Assembly (NCBI RefSeq): GCF_039649665.1
Contig: NZ_JBDJAW010000023.1
Span: 62,001 to 126,000 of the forward strand
Direction: 5' to 3'
DNA: 64,000 nucleotides
Source: Microbispora sp. ZYX-F-249
Lineage (GTDB): Bacteria; Actinomycetota; Actinomycetes; Streptosporangiales; Streptosporangiaceae
Part shown: piece after piece, positions 45,163-52,743 of the stretch
Layout: every line of letters begins with the position of its first letter
How positions within the stretch are numbered: position 1 is the stretch's first letter
Notes under the pieces: generated by a model
The model's input: the letters and a program-made list of their open reading frames with translations, nothing else
Databases searched by the model: none
Told to the model about the DNA's origin: nothing
Made by a program: the position numbers and the translations under genes

Positions 45163-48162
45163 TTGAGCTTCCGGAGCCCCGGAGCCGGACGGGCGGTGCG
45201 CTTGCCCCGACGGCCGCGCCTTCTGATACCCGTACTGATCGCCGTCGTGGCGATCGTCGTGTTACTGCTGCTTTTCTCGGGGATCTACACCGACTACCTC
45301 TGGTACGACTCGGTGAGCTTCTCCTCGGTGTTCTCCACGATGCTGCTCACCCAGGTGGTGCTGTTCGCCGTGGGCGCCGCCCTGATGATCGTCATCGTGG
45401 GCGGCAACATGGTGCTCGCGCACCGCACCCGGCCGATGTTCGGCCCGGGCATGTTCGGGGCGCCGCAGGGCGCCGACCGCTACCGGGTCGCACTCGATCC
45501 GCACCGGCGGCTGGTCTTCTGGGTCGGCATGGCCGTGCTGGCCCTGTTCACCGGGTCGTCCACGGCCGGGCAGTGGAAGACCTGGCTGCTGTTCGCGAAC
45601 CGCACGCCGTTCGGGCAGAAGGACGCGCAGTTCCAGCTGGACCTGTCGTTCTTCATGTTCACCTACCCGTTCCTGCGGCTGCTGCTGAACTTCCTGTTCA
45701 CGGCCGTGATCCTGTCGATCGTCGCGGCCGTGATCGTGCACTACCTGTACGGCGGCTTCCGGATCTCCTCGCCGGGCGGCGTGCACGCCACCCGGGCCGC
45801 CCGGACCCACCTGTCGGTGCTGCTGGGCGTGTTCGTGCTGCTCAAGGCCCTGGCGTACTGGCTGGACATGTACGGCCTGGTCTTCTCCGACCGGGGGAAG
45901 ACGTTCGGCGCGTCGTACACCGACGTGCACGCGGTGCTCCCGGCCAAGGGGATCCTCGCGGTCATCTCCCTCATCTGCGCGCTGATCTTCTTCGCCGGCG
46001 TCATCCGCCCCGGCGGGATGTTCCCCGGCGTGGCGTTCGGACTGCTCGTGCTGTCGGCCGTCCTGATCGGCACCGTGTATCCCTCGCTGGTCGAGCAGTT
46101 CCAGGTCAAGCCGAACCAGCAGAGCAAGGAGCAGGCGTACATCCAGCGCAACATCGACGCGACTCGAAAAGCGTACGGAGTCGACACGGCGAAGGTCACG
46201 GAGTACAGCGCCAAGACCGACACCGACGCCTCCGTGCTGCAGACCGAGGCGTCGGCCATCCCCGGCATGCGCCTGCTCGACCCCAGCCTGCTGTCGCCGA
46301 CGTTCCAGCAGAAGCAGCAGATCCGCGGCTACTACCAGTTCCCCGAGCAGCTCGACATCGACAGGTACCCCGTCGACGGCAAGCCGCGCGACACGGTGGT
46401 GGCGGTCCGCGAGATCGGCCGCCCGCCGGACGGGCAGCGCAACTGGATCAACGACCACCTCGTCTACACGCACGGCTTCGGCTTCGTCGCCGCGCCGGGC
46501 AACAAGGTGGACACCAGCGGCCTGCCGGAGTTCAGCGAGCGCGACATCCCGCCGGTCGGTGACCTCGGCGACTACGAGCCCCGCATCTACTTCGGTGAGA
46601 ACTCGCCCGACTACTCGATCGTCGGCGGGCCCGGCTCGGCCAGGCCCATCGAGCTGGACTACCCCCAGCAGGGTCAGGCGGGCGCCGAGCAGCAGAACAA
46701 CACCGGCCAGGTCAACAACACCTACGAGGGCAAGGGCGGCGTCTCCGTCGGGAACTTCTTCCGCCGGCTGCTCTACGCGGTGAAGTACGGCGAGACCAAC
46801 CTGCTGCTGAACTCGAACATCAACGACGAGTCCCGCATCCTGTACAACCGTGAGCCGGTGCAGCGCATCCAGCAGGTCGCGCCGTTCCTCACGCTGGACC
46901 GCGACCCGTACCCGTCGGTGGTCGACGGGCGGATCGTGTGGATCGTGGACGCGTACACGACCTCCGACTCCTACCCCTACGCCGAGCGCAAGAGCCTGGA
47001 GTCGCTGACCACCGACGTCCAGAGCAGCAGGCTCGGCGTGCCGCAGGTGCCGAGGGACGAGGTCAACTACATCCGCAACTCGGTCAAGGCGACCGTGGAC
47101 GCCTACGACGGCACGGTGACCCTTTACGCCTGGGACGAGTCCGACCCGGTGCTGAAGACCTGGCAGAAGGCCTTCGGCGGGGTCGTCAAGCCGGCCTCGC
47201 AGATCAGCGAGGGGCTGCGCGCCCACCTGCGCTACCCGGCCGACCTGTTCAAGGCGCAGCGGGAGATCCTGACCTCCTACCACGTCACCGACGCCAACGC
47301 GTTCTTCAGCGGCCAGGACTTCTGGAAGGTCCCGGAGGACCCGGCGACCGGCAAGAGCAAGCAGCCGCCGTACTACGTGACGATGAAGATGCCGGGCAGC
47401 GACACCGAGCGCTTCTCGCTCACGACCACGTTCGTGCCCAACCAGCGGCAGAACATGGCGGCGTTCATGGCGGTCGACGCGACGGCCGCCACGCCGAACC
47501 CGCCACTGGAGATACTCCAGCTGCCGAGCACGACCGCGATCCAGGGTCCGCCACAGGCGCAGAACCTGTTCGAGTCGAACACCACGGTGTCGACCGAGCT
47601 GAACCTGCTGCGCGGCGGCGGCACCGACGTGCTGTACGGCAACCTGCTCACGCTGCCGTTCGGCGGCGGTCTCCTGTACGTCGAGCCGGTCTACATCCAG
47701 CCGCGCGCGGAGACCTCGGGCAAGTACCCGACCCTGCGCCGGGTGCTCGTGCTGTACGGCGAGAAGGTCGGCTTCGGCGCAACGCTGAGCGACGCGCTGG
47801 AGCAGGTGTTCGGCGGCACCGTGGCCACGCCGCCGGAACAGAAACCCGACCAGACGGCGAACCAGCCGCCCGGCCAGGTCACGCCGCCGGACAGCGCCTC
47901 GGCGCTCACGTCGGCGCTCGACCGGGCCCAGCGGGCGTACGAGGACTCGCAGAAGGCGCTGTCGGCGAACCCGCCGGACTGGAAGGCGTACGGCGACGCG
48001 CAGACCTCGCTCAAGAAGGCGCTGGACGACCTGGCGAAGGTGAAGGGCGCGGTGCCCGCCTCGACGGCGTCTCCGGCCGCGAGCGCGAGCCCGAGCGCCG
48101 GCGCCAGTCCGGGCGGGAGTCCACCGGCGAGTGCGACTCCCAGCCCCGCACCGAGCGGCTGA
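45163..48162 (+). CDS. UPF0182 family large membrane protein
   Basis: 999 aa from TTG 45163, preceded by AAGGGG. The first ~310 residues carry about seven membrane helices (LLIPVLIAVVAIVVLLLLF, VVLFAVGAALMIVIVG and others). The rest is a large domain outside the membrane with the family blocks IQRNIDATRKAYG, VREIGRPPDGQRNWINDHLVYTHG, SRILYNREPVQRIQQVAPFL and FVPNQRQNMAAFMAVD. The tail after about 890 is an Ala/Pro/Ser low-complexity region ending SPAPSG. UPF0182 proteins (Rv3193c type) are restricted mainly to actinobacteria and cyanobacteria and have no established function. Confidence 0.92.
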   Translation: MSFRSPGAGRAVRLPRRPRLLIPVLIAVVAIVVLLLLFSGIYTDYLWYDSVSFSSVFSTMLLTQVVLFAVGAALMIVIVGGNMVLAHRTRPMFGPGMFGAPQGADRYRVALDPHRRLVFWVGMAVLALFTGSSTAGQWKTWLLFANRTPFGQKDAQFQLDLSFFMFTYPFLRLLLNFLFTAVILSIVAAVIVHYLYGGFRISSPGGVHATRAARTHLSVLLGVFVLLKALAYWLDMYGLVFSDRGKTFGASYTDVHAVLPAKGILAVISLICALIFFAGVIRPGGMFPGVAFGLLVLSAVLIGTVYPSLVEQFQVKPNQQSKEQAYIQRNIDATRKAYGVDTAKVTEYSAKTDTDASVLQTEASAIPGMRLLDPSLLSPTFQQKQQIRGYYQFPEQLDIDRYPVDGKPRDTVVAVREIGRPPDGQRNWINDHLVYTHGFGFVAAPGNKVDTSGLPEFSERDIPPVGDLGDYEPRIYFGENSPDYSIVGGPGSARPIELDYPQQGQAGAEQQNNTGQVNNTYEGKGGVSVGNFFRRLLYAVKYGETNLLLNSNINDESRILYNREPVQRIQQVAPFLTLDRDPYPSVVDGRIVWIVDAYTTSDSYPYAERKSLESLTTDVQSSRLGVPQVPRDEVNYIRNSVKATVDAYDGTVTLYAWDESDPVLKTWQKAFGGVVKPASQISEGLRAHLRYPADLFKAQREILTSYHVTDANAFFSGQDFWKVPEDPATGKSKQPPYYVTMKMPGSDTERFSLTTTFVPNQRQNMAAFMAVDATAATPNPPLEILQLPSTTAIQGPPQAQNLFESNTTVSTELNLLRGGGTDVLYGNLLTLPFGGGLLYVEPVYIQPRAETSGKYPTLRRVLVLYGEKVGFGATLSDALEQVFGGTVATPPEQKPDQTANQPPGQVTPPDSASALTSALDRAQRAYEDSQKALSANPPDWKAYGDAQTSLKKALDDLAKVKGAVPASTASPAASASPSAGASPGGSPPASATPSPAPSG

Positions 48163-48171
48163 GCCCTCCGG

Positions 48172-48199
48172 AGCCCCGCGCCACACCCGGCGCGGGGCT
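48172..48199 (+). terminator. Terminator after the UPF0182 gene
   Basis: AGCCCCGCGCC (48172-48182) and GGCGCGGGGCT (48189-48199) form a perfect 11-bp stem around ACACCC, followed by TCGGTTT. Confidence 0.8.
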
Positions 48200-48204
48200 T
48201 CGGT

Positions 48205-48233
48205 TTGCCTCCCGCCCGTCGCCGGGATAGTCT
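48205..48233 (+). promoter_or_regulatory. Promoter of the first initiator tRNA gene
   Basis: TTGCCT (48205-48210), 17-bp spacer, TAGTCT (48228-48233). Transcription would start a few bases before the tRNA (48245). Confidence 0.7.
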
Positions 48234-48244
48234 CGTAGAGCCGA

Positions 48245-48321
48245 CGCGGGGTGGAGCAGCTCGGTAGCTCGCTGGGCTCATAACCCAGAGGTCGCAGGTT
48301 CAAATCCTGTCCCCGCTACCA
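48245..48321 (+). tRNA. Initiator tRNA-fMet(CAT), copy 1
   Basis: 77 nt with encoded CCA. CGCGGGG pairs with CCCCGC, leaving the C1-U72 mismatch that marks actinobacterial initiators. The anticodon stem has the three G-C pairs GGGCTCATAACCC with anticodon CAT. The T-arm is GGTTCAAATCC. It differs from copy 2 by one base in the D-loop (AGCTCGG here, AGTTCGG there). Confidence 0.97.
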
Positions 48322-48341
48322 CGAGATGTCGCAGGACATTG

Positions 48342-48375
48342 AAAACCCCCGGGCCCACAAGCCCGGGGGTTTTTT
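48342..48375 (+). terminator. Terminator of tRNA-fMet copy 1
   Basis: AACCCCCGGGC (48344-48354) and GCCCGGGGGTT (48361-48371) around CCACAA, with a flanking A-run and T-run. This is the best-formed intrinsic terminator in the window and could work in both directions. Confidence 0.92.
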
Positions 48376-48394
48376 CATGCCCGGAGTGTGAATC

Positions 48395-48693
48395 GTGCAG
48401 CTCGACGTCGTGATGTGGCCGGATTCGCCGTGCCTGCGATGCGGGACGAGTGGTCGCACGCCGAGCGGCTCGGTCTCGGCCGCGGCTGGCTGTACGACCA
48501 TCTGAACCTGAACGGCGACGGCCCGTGGCACGAGGCGTACACCGCGCTCGCGGCAGTCGCGGCGGCCACCTCGCGCATCGGCATAAGCGAGCTCGGCGTC
48601 ACGACGCTGGCCGTCCTGTGGCCGCGCGGGGACCGGGCGGGAGCGCGGCTGGCGGTGCTGGAACAGGCGGCGGCGGCGTGCCTGCGGCGCTGA
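48395..48693 (+). pseudogene. Remnant of an LLM-class flavin-dependent oxidoreductase
   Basis: GTG 48395 begins VQLDVVMWPD, which looks like the first beta strand of a luciferase-like monooxygenase. The similarity then continues in another frame as MRDEWSHAERLGLGRGWLYDHLNLNGDGPWHEAYTALAAVAAATSRIGI, so a frameshift separates them near 48425-48440. After strand 3 the protein jumps to a short C-terminal-looking segment (TTLAVLWPRGDRAGARLAVLEQAA), meaning that over 200 residues of the barrel are missing. An intact small protein from GTG 48388 (101 aa) is formally possible, but the pattern fits a decayed gene. Confidence 0.55.
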
Positions 48694-48738
48694 CGGCCGC
48701 GTGGTCGCACGGTGCTCGCGGTCACACGGTGCTCGCGG

Positions 48739-49701
48739 TCACCCGGTGCCAGCGGACCTGCCGCGGAAGGTGCGCCGGTAGGCGTGGGGGGTGGTCCCCA
48801 GGCGCCGTGCGAAGTGGTGGCGCAGCGTGTCGATCGAGCCGAACCCGGCCCGCTCGGCGATGGTGGCGATCGGTTCGTCGGTGTTCTCGAGATGCCGCTG
48901 GGCCAGCAGTATGCGCTGCTCGGTGAGCCACTGGAGCGGTGTGGTGCCGATCTCCCGCTGGAAGCGGCGGGCGAAGGTCCGCGGTGACATGTGGGCCCGC
49001 CGGGCCATGCCCTCCACCGTCAGCTCCCGGTGGAGGTTGGCCTGGAGCCATACCAGCAGCGACGCCAGCGCCCCCGCGCCGCGTTCGGGCTCGGCGCGCT
49101 TGATGTACTGCGTCTGGCCCCCGTCCCGGTATGGCGGCGCCACCATGCGCCGGGCGATGTCGTTGGCGACGGCGCTGCCCTGCTCCTTGCGCACCACGTG
49201 CAGGCAGGTGTCGATCCCCGCGGCGGTGCCGGCGCCGGTGATGACCGGGTCCTCGTCGACGAACAGGACGTCCAGCTCCACTTCGGCCCGCGGGAAGCGG
49301 CGGGCGAGTTCCTCGCCGTACCGCCAGTGCGTGGTGCAGCGGCGGCCGTCCAGCAGACCGGCCTCGCCGAGCAGGAAGGCGCCGGAGCAGATGCTGAGCA
49401 CGCGGGCGCCGCGCCGTACCGCGGCGCGGAGCGCGTCGAACAGCTCCTCGGGGTGCCGCGTGCGCGGGTCGTAAGCGGGGACGCCGATGAGGTCCGCCGA
49501 CGCCAGCCTCTCCAGCCCGTGCGGGGTCTCGACCCGGAAGCCGTGCCTGGTCCGCACGCTCGTCCCCCCGGGGGAGACGACCGCGAAGTCGTACGCGGGC
49601 AGGCCGTCGTCGCTGCGGTCGATCCCGAAGACCTCGCAGAACACTCCCAGCTCGAAGGCGTGCCCGCCGTCCAGGGCGAGTACGGCCACATCACGAAGCA
49701 T
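48739..49701 (-). CDS. GlxA-family AraC-type transcriptional regulator
   Basis: 320 aa from ATG 49701 on the minus strand, with GGAGGAG upstream. The N-terminal DJ-1/PfpI (amidase-like) domain (about 3-185) has the nucleophile-elbow Cys105 in SICSGAFLLGEAG. The C-terminal AraC domain (about 220-318) has two helix-turn-helices: LTVEGMARRAHMSPRTFARRF and the PIATIAERAGFGSIDTLRHHF block. GlxA-type regulators sense amines or amino-acid derivatives and often control catabolic genes. It is divergent from the proline dehydrogenase gene 175 bp away, its most likely target. Confidence 0.92.
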   Translation of the reverse strand: MLRDVAVLALDGGHAFELGVFCEVFGIDRSDDGLPAYDFAVVSPGGTSVRTRHGFRVETPHGLERLASADLIGVPAYDPRTRHPEELFDALRAAVRRGARVLSICSGAFLLGEAGLLDGRRCTTHWRYGEELARRFPRAEVELDVLFVDEDPVITGAGTAAGIDTCLHVVRKEQGSAVANDIARRMVAPPYRDGGQTQYIKRAEPERGAGALASLLVWLQANLHRELTVEGMARRAHMSPRTFARRFQREIGTTPLQWLTEQRILLAQRHLENTDEPIATIAERAGFGSIDTLRHHFARRLGTTPHAYRRTFRGRSAGTG

Positions 49702-49875
49702 CGGGCTTCTCCTCCGGGAGGATGGCAGGAATTTCAGCCTAATGGGCATTCCTGCCTCTCTTCCGGGCCGGACCGACTTTGGCAGGGTGGTGCCATGAGG
49801 CCGGATGACCGGCCGTACGCGGAGCGGCGGGGCCGCGACCGCCCCTTTTCCTCTCCTTCGACAGACAGGCGAACC

Positions 49876-50838
49876 ATGAGCGACATCCTCACCGTCACCG
49901 AAGAGACGTCCGCCAGGGCGGCTCAGATCCTGCGCGGGCTCGCGCTCGACGAGGACCTCAAGTGGCGGGTCCCGGAGGATCCCCTGCTCGGCCCGCTCGC
50001 CCGCAGGGCGGCCCGGCGCTTCGTGGCCGGGGAGACCCTCGATGCCGCGCTGGAGCGTGTGACGGAGATCATCGCGAGCGGGCACCGGGCGAGCGTCGAG
50101 TACATGGGCGAGAGCTGCCGCGACTCGCGGCGGGCCGTGGCCGAGACCGGCGTGTTCGTCGACGCCGCCAGGAGGCTCGCTCCGGGAGTCTCGATCTCAC
50201 TGGACCTGTCGCACATCGGCCTGGCCGTCGGCGAGGATCTCGCCTTCGACAACGCCACCCGCATCGCCGAGGCCACCGCGGGCGCCGGGCGCGAGCTGAT
50301 GATCTCGGCGGAGGGCTCCGAACGCACCGACGCCGTCCTGTCGGTGCACCGTCGCCTGTGTCAGCGCTTCGCCCACGTGGGGATCACGGTCCAGGCGCGG
50401 CTGCACCGGACGGAGGCGGACCTGGGGGCGCTGCTGGACCTGCCCGGCCGGATCCGCCTGGTCAAGGGCGCCTTCCTGGAGCCGGAGAGCGTGGCCTGCA
50501 CGCGGGAGGATCCGGCGCTGGCCGCCGCTTACCTGCGCTACGCCGAACTGCTGGCGGACTCGGGGCGCCCGTGCTCGTTCGCCACCCACGACTGGGAGCT
50601 CATCGGCCGCATCGACCGTCATCTCGGCGGGACGGGGCACGACGGCGTGCCGTGGGAGTTCGAGACCCTGCTCGGTCTCGGACGCGACCGCCTGGACGCC
50701 ATGGCGGCGAAGGGGCATCCCACCCGCGAGTACGTCGTCTTCGGCACCGAGTGGTGGCTCTACGTGTGCAACCGGCTGGCCGAGGACCCCCGGCGCCTCT
50801 TCCAGGCCATCGTCGACGCGGCCTCACCGGAGGCCTGA
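49876..50838 (+). CDS. Proline dehydrogenase family protein
   Basis: 320 aa from ATG 49876. The FAD-dependent (beta-alpha)8 barrel of PRODH is recognisable by ISLDLSHIGLAVG, ISAEGSERTDAVL, VQARLHRTEADL, RIRLVKGAFLEPES (RLVKGA motif), FATHDW, WEFETLLGLG and the C-terminal YVVFGTEWWLYVCNRLAE substrate helix. In canonical enzymes the last motif ends YxxRRLxE, where two Arg bind the proline carboxylate; here it is VCNRLAE, with only one Arg, so the substrate may differ from proline. No P5C dehydrogenase gene is adjacent. Confidence 0.85.
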   Translation: MSDILTVTEETSARAAQILRGLALDEDLKWRVPEDPLLGPLARRAARRFVAGETLDAALERVTEIIASGHRASVEYMGESCRDSRRAVAETGVFVDAARRLAPGVSISLDLSHIGLAVGEDLAFDNATRIAEATAGAGRELMISAEGSERTDAVLSVHRRLCQRFAHVGITVQARLHRTEADLGALLDLPGRIRLVKGAFLEPESVACTREDPALAAAYLRYAELLADSGRPCSFATHDWELIGRIDRHLGGTGHDGVPWEFETLLGLGRDRLDAMAAKGHPTREYVVFGTEWWLYVCNRLAEDPRRLFQAIVDAASPEA

Positions 50839-50870
50839 CGCGCCGGCGGCGCCCGGTCCCGGCAATCGAT

Positions 50871-50900
50871 TTGGCACCCTCCCGGAGAAGCGTCTAACAT
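50871..50900 (+). promoter_or_regulatory. Promoter of the second initiator tRNA gene
   Basis: TTGGCA (50871-50876), 18-bp spacer, TAACAT (50895-50900), 13 nt before the tRNA. Confidence 0.7.
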
Positions 50901-50913
50901 AGAGACACAACGA

Positions 50914-50990
50914 CGCGGGGTGGAGCAGTTCGGTAGCTCGCTGGGCTCATAACCCAGAGGTCGCAGGTTCAAATCCTGTCCCCGCTACCA
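50914..50990 (+). tRNA. Initiator tRNA-fMet(CAT), copy 2
   Basis: 77 nt with encoded CCA, identical to copy 1 except for one D-loop base. It has the same C1-U72 mismatch and GGG/CCC anticodon stem. It has its own promoter and terminator, so both copies are probably expressed. Confidence 0.97.
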
Positions 50991-50996
50991 AGAGAC

Positions 50997-51032
50997 GAAG
51001 GCCCGGCCTCCGGAAACGGAGACCGGGCCTTC
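50997..51032 (+). terminator. Terminator of tRNA-fMet copy 2
   Basis: GAAGGCCCGGCCTCCG (50997-51012) pairs with CGGAGACCGGGCCTTC (51017-51032) around GAAA, with one C-A mismatch; a GNRA-like tetraloop caps a 16-bp stem. Confidence 0.88.
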
Positions 51033-51097
51033 GGCGTTTCCCGGATGGGCCGCGTGCGGGACGGGCACCGCCACCGGGTCTCGGACAGGAGTGGCGC

Positions 51098-52627
51098 ATG
51101 ATCACGCTGGATCGCCTGGTCAACGTGCTGGGCGCGTACGGCGTGCGGCTGTGCGGCCGGCCCGACAGGCGTACGGCGCGGCTGCGCAGCGTGGCGATAC
51201 CGGACGCGACCGACGGCCGGGTCACCGGCGACGTGCTCGTGGCCGTGGGAGCCGGATCGGTGACCGAGGCGGTGCGGTGGGGGGTCGCGGCGCAGGCCAC
51301 GGCGGTCCTGGTGCGCGCGGGCGCGGAGAGCGAGCGCGAGGCCGCCGCGGCCGGTGAGAGCCTGGACGTCGCGGTGATGCTGGTCGACCCCGCGGTCTCG
51401 TGGAGCCACCTGGTCGGCGTGGTCTACGGACTGGTGCTCGAAGGGCGGGAGACCGAGTCGGGGCGCGGGCCCACGGATCTGTTCGCGCTGGCCGACAGCC
51501 TGGCCGACGCCGTCGGAGGCGCCGTGACCATCGAGGACCCGCTATCGCGGGTGCTCGCCTACTCCCGCTCACAGCAGGCGGGAGACCCGGCCCGGCTGGA
51601 GACGATCCTGGTGCGGCAGGTCCCGGAGCGGCTGCGGGAGGTCTTCCGCGAGCGTGGGGTGTTCGCCCGGCTGGCGGCGACGGACGAGCCGATGTTCGTC
51701 GAACCGGACCCGCGGCACGGCATGACCGGGCGGATGGCGGTGCCGGTGCGAGCCGGCCGGGAGTTGCTCGGATCCGTCTGGGTGACGTGCGGCAGCCCCC
51801 TGACCGGGACGCGGCACACCGCGCTGGCGAACGGCGCGCGAACAGTCGCGTTGCACCTGCTCCGCTCCCGGGCGAGCGCGGACCTGGAACGGCAGGTGGA
51901 GTCCGACCTGGTCGTCCGGCTGCTCGAAGGCACGGCCGACGCCGCGACCGTGGTCAGCCGGCTGGGGCTGCCCGCGGGGGAGATGCGGGTGGTGGCGGTG
52001 CGCACGCACACCGACGAGGAGCCGCACGCCATGCTCCTGCTGGCCTTCGAACGGGCCACCACCGGTTTCGGGTGGTCCAGGCCCGGGAGAAGCGCGCTGC
52101 TCGGCGACACGCTCTACACCGTCCTGCCCGACGCGGGGGCGGCGGCGGCACGGGAATGGGTGGCCACCCTGGCGGCCGGGCTGCCGCCACGGGTGCGCGT
52201 CGCGGCCGGGATCGGCGCCGCGGCCCAGCCGGCGGACCTGCCGGCCGGCCGGCAGGAGGCGGAGGAGTGCCTGGCGCTGCACGAGAGGGGCACTTCGCAC
52301 GCCGGCCCGCCCGCCTACGACGAGTCCTGGGACGACATCCTGCTCCAGCGGTTGCGGGCGGCGGCGCGCGCGGGCCGCACTCCCGCGCGCGGGCCGGTGA
52401 GCGCGCTGCGCCGCCACGACGCCCTCCACGACACCCATTACGTGGCGACGCTACGGGCGTGGCTGGAGGCCCAGGGCGATCTCGCGGTCGCCGCCGAACG
52501 GCTCGGCGTGCACGCCAACACGGTGCGCAACCGGCTGCGCAGGATGAGCGAGGTGACCTCGCTGCACCTCGACGACCCGCGCAAGCGCCTCGCCATGGTC
52601 ATCACTCTGGCGGCGGAGGACGACTGA
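51098..52627 (+). CDS. PucR-family transcriptional regulator
   Basis: 509 aa from ATG 51098. The N-terminal third (about 1-130) resembles the PucR sensory region. The middle (about 135-290) contains a GAF-like segment (LADAVGGAVTIEDPLSRVLAYSR ... LGSVWVTCG). The C-terminal HTH_30 has AERLGVHANTVRNRLRRM. PucR proteins regulate purine, hydantoin and amino-acid catabolism in Gram-positives. The gene lies immediately upstream of a DadA-like oxidase and the DUF917-hydantoinase genes, probably its targets; two TTGT-N9-ACAA palindromes follow its stop. Confidence 0.88.
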   Translation: MITLDRLVNVLGAYGVRLCGRPDRRTARLRSVAIPDATDGRVTGDVLVAVGAGSVTEAVRWGVAAQATAVLVRAGAESEREAAAAGESLDVAVMLVDPAVSWSHLVGVVYGLVLEGRETESGRGPTDLFALADSLADAVGGAVTIEDPLSRVLAYSRSQQAGDPARLETILVRQVPERLREVFRERGVFARLAATDEPMFVEPDPRHGMTGRMAVPVRAGRELLGSVWVTCGSPLTGTRHTALANGARTVALHLLRSRASADLERQVESDLVVRLLEGTADAATVVSRLGLPAGEMRVVAVRTHTDEEPHAMLLLAFERATTGFGWSRPGRSALLGDTLYTVLPDAGAAAAREWVATLAAGLPPRVRVAAGIGAAAQPADLPAGRQEAEECLALHERGTSHAGPPAYDESWDDILLQRLRAAARAGRTPARGPVSALRRHDALHDTHYVATLRAWLEAQGDLAVAAERLGVHANTVRNRLRRMSEVTSLHLDDPRKRLAMVITLAAEDD

Positions 52628-52631
52628 AGGG

Positions 52632-52648
52632 TTGTCCGGACCCCACAA
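52632..52648. promoter_or_regulatory. TTGT-N9-ACAA palindrome 1
   Basis: TTGT (52632-52635) and ACAA (52645-52648), 17 bp overall, in the intergenic region before the FAD oxidoreductase. The centre lies 31 bp (three helical turns) from palindrome 2. Candidate PucR-type operator. Confidence 0.5.
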
Positions 52649-52662
52649 CGAGGGCGCCGCGA

Positions 52663-52679
52663 TTGTGCGGCCGCCACAA
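52663..52679. promoter_or_regulatory. TTGT-N9-ACAA palindrome 2
   Basis: TTGT (52663-52666) and ACAA (52676-52679), with the same 9-bp spacing as palindrome 1 and 65 nt before the oxidoreductase ATG. Confidence 0.5.
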
Positions 52680-52743
52680 CCGCCCGCGGCGCCGTACGGG
52701 CCATCCTGAGCGGGAGAGCAGTCGCCTGGTGTGGAGGTGGGGC

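Noticed and set aside
48245-50990. Minus-strand frames beginning MNLRPLGYEPSELP at 48303 and 50972
   Set aside because: These are translations of the antisense strand of the initiator tRNA genes, a known annotation artefact.
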